Positions 1 to 6,200 of a DNA stretch of 7,275 nt are shown here, one piece after another. The stretch's first letter is position 1; the number at the start of each line of letters is the position of its first letter. Under the pieces are notes generated by a model. That model saw only the letters and a program-made list of their open reading frames with translations. It did no database searches and was not told the DNA's origin. The translations under genes were made by a program, and so were the position numbers. This DNA is from Candidatus Saccharimonadota bacterium. Its GTDB lineage: Bacteria > Eremiobacterota > Xenobia > Xenobiales > Xenobiaceae. The DNA is taken from assembly GCA_004554425.1 (NCBI GenBank), contig SFMI01000086.1, forward strand, positions 1 through 7,275. Direction: 5' to 3'.

Positions 1-16
1 GATCACTCATGCAAAG

Positions 17-237
17 TGTAGTTTTTAACCTACAGGCGGAGGCAGTGATGATGGAAGGCGAAGAACATTGACCGTTAGGCCAGTTCGAGCCTGGAAGAGC
101 AGCTACGGTAGCGCAGGCCTCTGGCCACTTCGTGGCCAGTGAAGCCGTAGCGTAGATATGGTAAAAAATTAAGCTAGCACTACATAGCTAATGGGCGGGC
201 GGAACACTAATTAGCGTCTCTAAGTTGAAAAACTACA
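17..237. ncRNA. Candidate structured non-coding RNA, about 220 nt, family unknown
   Basis: No protein gene fits here, but complementary segments are dense. Bases 17-26 pair perfectly with 228-237 (10 bp); after a bulged G227, bases 27-29 pair with 224-226, giving a 13-bp helix that brings the two ends together. Near the midpoint lies a perfect 8-bp hairpin, CTGGCCAC (121-128) and GTGGCCAG (132-139) with a TTC loop. It is enclosed by a 7-bp stem, GCTACGG (102-108) with CCGTAGC (145-151). A small hairpin with a TTCGAGC T-loop-like loop sits at 80-94. Closed ends with a central terminal hairpin recall the geometry of 6S RNA, but this is longer than typical 6S and I cannot match its sequence. It also lacks the conserved cores I would expect of RNase P, tmRNA or SRP RNA. 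The strand is undecided, and no U-tract terminator is visible on either strand. Pairings were found by eye; no folding energy was computed. Confidence 0.35.
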
Positions 238-269
238 AGCAAAACAAGCAAGCACAACAGGCAAAGCGC

Positions 270-300
270 AAAAAAATAGGCTCCCCTTACGGAGAGCCTA
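270..300 (-). terminator. Rho-independent terminator of the lipoprotein gene
   Basis: Read on the minus strand, this is a hairpin followed by seven T residues. Bases 277-283 pair with 294-300 (7 bp), there is one C-A mismatch (284/293), two more G-C pairs (285-286 with 291-292) close a TTAC loop, and the T-run is the complement of the A-run at 270-276. It lies 23 bases beyond the lipoprotein stop codon, in the right orientation to end that transcript. Confidence 0.88.
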
Positions 301-323
301 CTATATCTTATAAGAAAAGTTTA

Positions 324-665
324 TTACTTGGTAGCTTCAGCGGGAGCGGCTTCGGTAGCAGCAGCGCCTTCGGCGGGAGCGGCTTCAGCGGGAGCAGCAG
401 CTTTGTCAGCTTCAGCGGGAGCGGCTTCAGCGGGAGCGGCAGCCTTGTCAGCTTCAGCGGGAGCGGCTTCAGCGGGAGCGGCAGCCTTGTCAGCTTCAGC
501 GGGAGCAGCTTCGGTAGCAGCGCCTTCGGCGGGAGCAGCTTCGGTAGCGGCGGGAGCAGTCTGGGTGCCCTCAGCGGGAGCATCAGTCTTAGCAGCACAA
601 GCAGAAAGGGTGAAAGCGGCGGCGCCGATCACGAACAAAGCAGCTAATTTTTTGAAAGTAGTCAT
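324..665 (-). CDS. Small Ala/Pro/Glu-rich repeat lipoprotein, function unknown
   Basis: This 113-residue protein begins with a lipoprotein signal peptide: MTTFKK, a hydrophobic stretch (about 7-20), then the lipobox L-S-A-C with the modified cysteine at residue 23. The residue after Cys is Ala rather than Asp, which by the enterobacterial Lol rule would favour the outer membrane. The mature part is low-complexity and contains three copies of a 14-residue unit, AAPAEADKAAAPAE, flanked by related ATEAAPAEG segments. There is no recognisable catalytic or binding domain, and it looks like an extended, flexible tether. The ATG at 665 is chosen over an upstream TTG because AGGAGG (677-682) lies 11 bases before it and the signal peptide starts there. 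A good terminator follows the stop. It is richer in GC than its neighbours because of the GCN alanine codons. Similar Ala-rich small lipoproteins are common in Proteobacteria and mostly uncharacterised. Confidence 0.85.
   Translation of the reverse strand: MTTFKKLAALFVIGAAAFTLSACAAKTDAPAEGTQTAPAATEAAPAEGAATEAAPAEADKAAAPAEAAPAEADKAAAPAEAAPAEADKAAAPAEAAPAEGAAATEAAPAEATK
397..522. repeat. 42-bp tandem repeat, three units, inside the lipoprotein gene
   Basis: Three consecutive 42-bp units start at 397, 439 and 481. The first two differ only near their start (GCAGCTTTG against GCAGCCTTG). The third is identical to the second for about 26 bases and then diverges into the related TTCGGTAGCAGCG sequence. 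Because 42 is a multiple of three, gain or loss of a unit keeps the frame and changes the protein by 14 residues. The near-identity suggests recent duplication. Confidence 0.9.
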
Positions 666-693
666 AATTAGGAAAACCTCCTGAACCCAAGCG

Positions 694-722
694 ATCCTAT
701 AAAATAATTTGTTACACCGCAA
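694..722 (-). promoter_or_regulatory. Possible sigma-70-type promoter of the lipoprotein gene
   Basis: On the minus strand, TTGCGG (717-722) and TAGGAT (694-699) are separated by 17 bases. The -35 element keeps only the TTG, and the -10 matches four of six consensus bases. Transcription would start near 687, just upstream of the AGGAGG ribosome-binding site at 677-682, so the leader would be very short. The call rests on spacing and position and is tentative. Confidence 0.4.
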
Positions 723-765
723 AGCAGCGCAAATGGATCAGGGTAATTGGATACTATTTCATTTC

Positions 766-780
766 GCGACTTCTAGTCGC
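766..780. repeat. Perfect 6-bp inverted repeat
   Basis: GCGACT (766-771) and AGTCGC (775-780) form a 6-bp stem with a TCT loop. It can lengthen by three A-T pairs past a C-A mismatch (762-764 with 782-784). Neither strand has the T-run of an intrinsic terminator. It lies upstream of the lipoprotein promoter candidate, so it could be a regulator site or part of an untranslated RNA. Confidence 0.5.
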
Positions 781-800
781 AAAACCTTGGCAAAACCGAC

Positions 801-837
801 CACAGTAGCAGCTGTTTTTGAAACAGCTTTAACTGTG
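801..837. repeat. Nested inverted repeat forming a 37-base stem-loop
   Basis: The outer stem CACAGT (801-806) pairs with ACTGTG (832-837). A symmetric 3x3 internal loop (807-809 and 829-831) separates it from an inner 8-bp stem, AGCTGTTT (810-817) with AAACAGCT (821-828), closed by a TTG loop. That is 14 perfect pairs in 37 bases with no gene on either strand. The stem is not followed by a proper T-run in either direction, so it is not a typical terminator. It may be an RNA element or a protein-binding palindrome. Confidence 0.6.
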
Positions 838-1019
838 CTTCAATCGTACCAAGTAGAATTTCCGTTTGCTATAGTGGCATGTTCTAAGCAAGCCCAGAAA
901 CTATACCACTTATAAAATCAGCAAGACTTTCAGCACGTTTTTAGCAACTGAAGCTGAATACCTGCCAACCAAGTTGCAATTATTAAACAATCAAAGCAAA
1001 AATTCAAGTACTTTACGAA

Positions 1020-2162
1020 CTAATTGGCCTGATTAGGATCCAAAACTTTGTCAAAACCTGACTCTACAAGCCAATCTGCGGCTTCTTCTTCATTTTTTTC
1101 TTTCCCAATGCCATTCATAAGACAATAAGCCAAGCAAGCTTGAGCTATTTTATCTTCATGATCGGCCGCTTGGCGGAATAATTCTACAGCCTTAGCTCGG
1201 TCGGCCTTAGTTCCAACTCCTTTATAAAAACAAAGTGCCATACAACGCAGTGCTTTACCGGCTACAGCATCGCCATGAGAGGCTGCTTCAGTATACAAAG
1301 CCAAAGCTTTAGCTCCATCAGCTTTTACTCCCCTACCGTGCTGGTAACTGACACCAAGCATAAATAAAGCGTTAGAATCTTTTTGCTCGGCAGCCTTACT
1401 AAGCCAGTAAGCTCCCCGCTCTAAATCTGGCTCTACGCTATCAATTCCTACGTTATAGTATATGCCCAACTTTACCTGAGCGTCGACATTGCCGTTTTCA
1501 GCCGCTTTGGTGAACCACTTAATAGCTTCTGGACCATTTTTTTCTACTCCCAAGCCATCGATATAACACTCAGCCAAAGCAAATTGAGCTACAGGAAAAC
1601 CATTCTCAGCTGCCATACGATAGTAAGTGACAGCTTGCTTAGCATTTTCTTCTACTCCGTCGCCATTTATGCAGTGCATACCGGCAACAAACTGAGCTAC
1701 AGCATGACCATGAGCAGCACTGCGCTCTAACCAATACATGGCAGTTTTAGGATCGCGAGGCACAATTTCATTTAAGTCGTAAATTTGGCCTAACTCATAC
1801 TCAGCTTCGTTATATCCTTGCTCGGCAGCTTTGTTAAGCCAAACTAAAGCCTTATCTATATCGCGTTCTGTGGCTATACCTTTAAAGTAAAATTGAGCCA
1901 AAATTTCCTGAGCTACAGAGTCTCCAGCTTCAGCACATTTTTTTATAATAGGTAAAGCTTTATCAAATTGCTGCGTCTCCAAATATTGAGTAATAAGTTT
2001 GTGTTCAGCAGAATTTTCTTTAGATTCAACGACAGTAGCATTTTGGGACGCAGCAGTCTCGTCAGATTTTATTTCAGCAGCTCTTACATCAGCTGATAAA
2101 TAAAAGCCAGCAGCTAAAAGCAGACAAACAGCACAATAATTTAATTTTATAGATTTAAACAA
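1020..2162 (-). CDS. Exported Sel1-like (TPR-type) repeat protein
   Basis: This 380-residue protein has an N-terminal Sec signal peptide: KSIK, a hydrophobic core at about 9-23, and likely cleavage after V-R-A near residue 28. A polar linker follows (about 29-52), then about eight Sel1-like repeats from about 60 to 370. Each repeat has the usual pattern of AAE-x-G, then A-x-x-x-LG-x-x-Y, G-x-GV and a final A-x-x-W-x-x-K/R helix, at 36-37 residue spacing; the seventh repeat carries a few extra residues. Sel1 repeats form alpha-solenoid scaffolds for protein-protein contact. The signal peptide puts this one in the periplasm or outside the cell, and its partner is unknown. The start codon is TTG, supported by GGAGG (2172-2176) nine bases upstream. 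The phosphatidylserine synthase gene ends 37 bp upstream on the same strand, so the two are probably co-transcribed. No enzymatic domain is visible. Confidence 0.88.
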   Translation of the reverse strand: MFKSIKLNYCAVCLLLAAGFYLSADVRAAEIKSDETAASQNATVVESKENSAEHKLITQYLETQQFDKALPIIKKCAEAGDSVAQEILAQFYFKGIATERDIDKALVWLNKAAEQGYNEAEYELGQIYDLNEIVPRDPKTAMYWLERSAAHGHAVAQFVAGMHCINGDGVEENAKQAVTYYRMAAENGFPVAQFALAECYIDGLGVEKNGPEAIKWFTKAAENGNVDAQVKLGIYYNVGIDSVEPDLERGAYWLSKAAEQKDSNALFMLGVSYQHGRGVKADGAKALALYTEAASHGDAVAGKALRCMALCFYKGVGTKADRAKAVELFRQAADHEDKIAQACLAYCLMNGIGKEKNEEEAADWLVESGFDKVLDPNQAN

Positions 2163-2199
2163 AGTCGTAGCCCTCCGTTACTTTAGACTATTTTTCCAA

Positions 2200-3051
2200 T
2201 CAAGCTTTATCTTTATTCAGGAAATAAAAAATCGGGCCACTGACAAGGTAAAGTCCGCAAAATAAGTATACGGAAAGTGGTAAACTAACTAAAGCGACCA
2301 GTACTGGCAAAATGAAAGTCCATTTTGGCAACCAAGTCATTTTGGTAAGTTTGGGATATGGCAATTTGCAAACCATCAAAAACGCGAAAATTACAGTCAG
2401 GCCAAGGATAAACCAACTGCAAAAGAAACGGCAGCAAGCCGGAGCCATAAAATCAGCTAGGCAAAACATAGCTAAAATGGCTGCCGCACCTGTAGTAGGC
2501 ATGCCTTCAAAAAAGCTAGGCGGACAGATAGAATCGGTGTTGGCATTGTATCTAGCTAAGCGCATACCACCTAAACAAATGTACACGAAAGCGATAAAAA
2601 GCGTAAAATAATTGAAACAGCCAACTAGCGGAGCGAAACCGCCACCATATTGCCAACCGCCAGAAGCTAAAGCTTTAATAACGCCAGCCAAACTGCTGCT
2701 ATAATTGGCGCCAGTAGATGCCAAACTGTAAGTGCCAGCTACTGAAGCGGCATTCCAAGCATAAGAAAGCACACCGCCAGCTAAACAGAAACTAGCGAAA
2801 TCAGCCAAGGAATCGAGCTGAGCGCCAAATTCACTGGCAACATTCCAACGACGAGCCAAAAAGCCGTCGCAAGCGTCAAAACAGACAGAAGCTAAAAGAG
2901 CCCAACAAGCCCAGAAAGGCTGGCCGATAACAGCTAAATAAAGGGCCAAAAGGCCGAGAAACATATTGAAGCACGTGCAAGCAGTTACTATCGCAAAAAA
3001 CATATCCGCGCTCAGTTCGCCCGAACTGAGCATGGCCCTTTTATTGGACAA
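2200..3051 (-). CDS. pssA: CDP-diacylglycerol-serine O-phosphatidyltransferase (type II phosphatidylserine synthase)
   Basis: This integral inner-membrane enzyme transfers the phosphatidyl group from CDP-diacylglycerol to L-serine, the first committed step towards phosphatidylethanolamine. The CDP-alcohol phosphotransferase signature is complete: D59-x2-D62-G63-x2-A66-R67-x8-G76-x3-D80-x3-D84, whose aspartates bind metal and catalyse. R-L-A-R-Y-N (164-169) and F-E-G-M-P (181-185) match segments typical of phosphatidylserine synthase rather than phosphatidylglycerolphosphate synthase. Hydrophobic segments lie near 17-41, 46-58, 85-98, 146-162, 187-204, 211-228 and 247-277. The loop at about 99-142 looks longer than usual and is Gly/Ser/Ala-rich. 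The start is uncertain: the listed TTG has only a weak GGGTG upstream and a stop codon two codons before it, while the in-frame ATG at residue 7 has only AGG close by. It is transcribed divergently from the restriction enzyme gene and is followed by the Sel1-repeat gene. The gene symbol follows function; this is not the PLD-type E. coli PssA. Confidence 0.85.
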   Translation of the reverse strand: MSNKRAMLSSGELSADMFFAIVTACTCFNMFLGLLALYLAVIGQPFWACWALLASVCFDACDGFLARRWNVASEFGAQLDSLADFASFCLAGGVLSYAWNAASVAGTYSLASTGANYSSSLAGVIKALASGGWQYGGGFAPLVGCFNYFTLFIAFVYICLGGMRLARYNANTDSICPPSFFEGMPTTGAAAILAMFCLADFMAPACCRFFCSWFILGLTVIFAFLMVCKLPYPKLTKMTWLPKWTFILPVLVALVSLPLSVYLFCGLYLVSGPIFYFLNKDKA

Positions 3052-3187
3052 ACGTTACACCCATGCGGCTATAGAAGATATAGCGCACACCTGGTCTTTT
3101 TTGTTTTAAACGAAAAGTAATTGTTCTTCGATTTTTTGCGCTGAATTAAGGCAAGAATCTTGGGCAGAAATGCGAATGGCGGAGAGG

Positions 3188-3219
3188 CCCTCAAATTGAA
3201 AACAAAGAGGGTATAAAAT
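3188..3219 (+). promoter_or_regulatory. Possible promoter/operator of the Type ISP gene
   Basis: A TATAAAAT sequence (3212-3219) matches a -10 element well (TATAAA, five of six). No -35 with good spacing exists; TTGAAA at 3196-3201 is only 10 bases away, too close for ordinary sigma-70 use. Immediately upstream, CCCTC (3188-3192) and GAGGG (3207-3211) form an inverted repeat whose right arm abuts the -10. This could be an operator for a factor that compensates for the poor -35 or blocks RNA polymerase. The rest of the 220-bp divergent region (3052-3271) is A/T-rich and has a small CTATA/TATAG palindrome at 3069-3083, near the phosphatidylserine synthase start. Confidence 0.3.
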
Positions 3220-3271
3220 TGGTACATTTTTTGCCCCATTTTTAGGGTTGGGTCTACAGGAGCGCAAAGAA

Positions 3272-6200
3272 ATGAGCTTGCAAGCTGTCTTGGCAAAATA
3301 CAAAGAAATTTCATCTTCAAAACGTGAAAAAGGTGATTTCTTTGAACGTTTAATGAAAGCTTACTTGCTCAAAGCTCCCAAATATTCCGCCACCATTAAA
3401 GAAGTGTGGCTTTGGAATGACTTTCCTTTCAAAAAAGAATTTGGCACCGGTAAAGATGTAGGCGTTGACTTAGTAGCCAAAACTTATAGCGGCGAATATT
3501 GGGCAATTCAGTGTAAATTTTACGAGCGCACTACTAGAATCAATAAAGAAGACGTCGATACTTTTTTAGCTACTTCTGGTCGGCAATTTCACGATGAAAA
3601 AGGGCAAGCGCGTCAGTTTGCCAACCGCCTTTGGATTGCTACTTCCGACAATTGGTCTAAAGAAGCCGACGAAGTACGTAAGGGCCAGACTATCAATTTC
3701 TCTCAAATAACGCTCTACGATTTAGAAAATGAACCAATAGACTGGGAAGCATTAGCTAATGGCGCTCCGTCACATGAAGTTGTTTGCAATAAACGTGAAT
3801 TGCGCGATCACCAAAAAGAAGCGCTCAATCGTTTCCACGAACATTTCCAATACGCCGACCGCGGCCGCTTAATTATGGCTTGCGGTACGGGTAAAACTTT
3901 TACTTCTTTGCGCATTGCCGAAAATGAAACTGCCAGCAGCGGCTTAGTGCTCTTCTTAGTTCCTTCTATTGCTCTACTTGGCCAAACTTTAAACGAGTGG
4001 ACTAATTATGCGCAAAAGACTATTAAGCCTATTTGCGTTTGTTCTGACGCTACAGCTTCTAAAAAGAAAAAAAGCGATGATGATGGTGATGAAAGCGTAG
4101 CCGATTTGGCTTTGCCAGCTTCTACTGATGTAGAAAATATTGCCAAGCAACTGAAAGAACGCCTTCAGGAAAATACTGAAGGTATGACGGTAGTATTTTC
4201 CACTTATCAATCAATTGAGCGTGTTCATGAGGCTCAGCAACTTTTAAATAAAGAAAAGCCTGATTTTTACCTTTTTGACTTAATTATTTGCGATGAAGCT
4301 CACCGCACTACTGGCGTAGCTTTAAAAGCTCAGACAGCCAAAGGCTACAAATACGACGAGAGCGCCTTTATTAAAGTTCATGATAATGAATTTATCCAAG
4401 CTCGCAAGCGTATCTATATGACGGCTACGCCTCGCCTTTATCGCGAAGATGTGAAAACTAAAGCTAAGGCTCAAGACGCTTATCTGTGCTCTATGGATGA
4501 CGAAGCTCTTTACGGCCCGGAAGTTTACCGTATTGGTTTCGGAGAAGCTGTAAAAAAGGGCTTACTTTCCGACTACAAAGTAATGGTTTTAACCATTGAC
4601 GATCAAAAAATACCAGCGCCTTTGCAAGAAGCTATAGCTAATAAAAGTGGAGAAATAGAGATTGACAGCGCTGCCAAGTTAATTGGTTGTATAAACGCTC
4701 TCTCCAAAAATTTTGCCTTAGAAGGCGATTTAGTTAGAAATACCGATCCTGGTTTAATGCATACTGCCGTAGCTTTTTGCCAAGACATAAAAACTTCCAA
4801 GAAGATTGCCGAAGTTTTTAATAAGTACCAAGCCGATTGTAGTCAGGCTCTAAGTGAAAAAGAAAATGTTCCTCTGGTAGAAGTTCAAGCTGATCATGTT
4901 GATGGCTCAATGGGAGCTTTTAAGAGGCAGAATAAACTCAGTTGGCTTAAAAATGTAGATTCATCCACTAAAGCTTGCCATATTTTAACTAACGTGCGCT
5001 GCCTTTCCGAAGGCGTGGACGTGCCCTCTTTAGATGCAGTGCTATTCCTTTCGGCTCGTAATTCCCAAGTAGACGTAGTTCAGTCGGTAGGGCGCGTCAT
5101 GCGCAAAGCACCAGGCAAAAAGTACGGTTACATTGTTATTCCTGTAGTAGTGCCGCACGATGTAGCTCCTGAAGACGTATTAAACGGCAGCAAAAGCTTT
5201 GAAGTAGTTTGGTCGGTACTTAACGCTTTAAGAGCTCACGACGATCGCTTTAATGCTGAAGTAAATAAAATTGAGTTTAATAAACTCTCTGCTGAAGCTG
5301 TAGCTAAAGGCTCAGCTTTTAGCATTGGCGGAGTAGCCGATGCTAACGATCATATCTTAATTGATACTGTTCCCAATCCTAAAGGAGTACAAACAGAACT
5401 TAATTACGGGGATATGCGCAATGCTATTTACGCTCGCCTGGTTAAAAAGGTTGGCAATAGGCGCTATTGGGAAGAGTGGGCCGAGGATGTAGCTCATATA
5501 GCAGAAGAGCATATTAAACGCATAAATAAGCTGATTGCCGAAGATGAAGCCCATAAAGAAGCTTTTGATCAGTTCCTTAGCGGTTTGCGCAAAAACTTAA
5601 ATCCTTCGGTTAGCCAAGATGACGCTGTAGAAATGCTGGCTCAACATATTGTTACTAAACCTGTCTTTGAAGCTCTGTTTGAGAATTATTCCTTTGCTAA
5701 AAATAACCCAGTTTCTATTTCTATGCAAAAACTGATCGATCTTTTGCATGAAGATATTCCCGCTGCCGAATCGGACGTAATGGTCAAATTCTATAAGCAA
5801 GTAGCCGAACGAATAGAAGGAGTAAACAGCGCCGAAGGCCGGCAAAAGATTATTATCGAGCTTTACGACAAATTTTTCCGGGCCGCTTTTCCCAAGACAG
5901 TGGAAAAATTGGGCATAGTTTATACTCCAGTAGAAGTAGTCGATTTTATTATTTATTCAGTAGCCGACCTTTGGAAGAAAGAATTTGGGGGCAGCATTTC
6001 CGATCAAGGTGTACATATTATCGATCCTTTTGTAGGTACGGGTACTTTTATAGCTCGCCTTTTGCAAAGTGGCTTAATTAGGCCGGAAGATTTGGAGCGA
6101 AAATACACTAAAGAGCTGCACGCCAATGAGTTGGTGCTTTTGGCTTATTACATTGCTTCAGTAAATATTGAAAATGTTTACCACGATCAATGTAAAAATA

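Larger units (their letters stand above)
666..1019. other. Non-coding gap between the Sel1-repeat gene and the lipoprotein gene
   Basis: No credible gene is seen in these 354 bases. The lipoprotein ribosome-binding site and possible promoter lie at the left end. Two inverted repeats occupy the middle (766-780 and 801-837). A weaker 6-bp pair, TTCAGC (929-934) with GCTGAA (953-958), lies nearer the Sel1-repeat stop but has no convincing T-run on the minus strand, so I cannot place a terminator for that gene. A 68-codon plus-strand frame (709-915) starts with TTG, lacks a ribosome-binding site and crosses both hairpins. Confidence 0.6.

Noticed and set aside
48..71. A seven-codon frame, M-M-E-G-E-E-H, with GGAGG five bases upstream, like a leader peptide
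   Set aside because: It is too short to support as a gene, lies inside the paired structure, and its composition suggests no attenuation logic.
80..94. A tRNA T-arm-like hairpin, CCAG-TTCGAGC-CTGG, suggesting a tRNA or tmRNA end
   Set aside because: The loop fits the TTCRANY pattern, but no acceptor stem, anticodon arm or CCA end can be placed around it.
136..163. Similarity to the 5S rRNA segment around GTGAAACGCCGTAGCGCCGATGGTAG
   Set aside because: Only a short stretch resembles it. The upstream 5S core (CCGAAC and flanks) is missing and the complementary segments here do not fit the 5S fold.
225..684. Long plus-strand reading frames (225-647 and 328-684) antisense to the lipoprotein
   Set aside because: They are by-products of the GCN-rich repeats, which lack stops in several frames. 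The minus-strand gene has a ribosome-binding site, signal peptide, lipobox and terminator.
709..915. A 68-codon plus-strand frame
   Set aside because: TTG start, no ribosome-binding site, no recognisable protein pattern, and it runs through two strong palindromes.
3111..3137. A terminator-like sequence, CGAAAAGT paired with TTGTTCTTCG followed by ATTTTTT on the plus strand
   Set aside because: The stem has a mismatch and G-T wobbles, and no plus-strand gene lies upstream for it to terminate.
3248..3271. An eight-residue N-terminal extension of the Type ISP protein from TTG at 3248
   Set aside because: The AGGAG ribosome-binding site lies inside this extension and is correctly spaced for the ATG at 3272.
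3069..3320. Minus-strand frames of 65 and 83 codons in the divergent intergenic region
   Set aside because: No ribosome-binding site or recognisable domain, and they overlap the start of the Type ISP gene and its promoter region.
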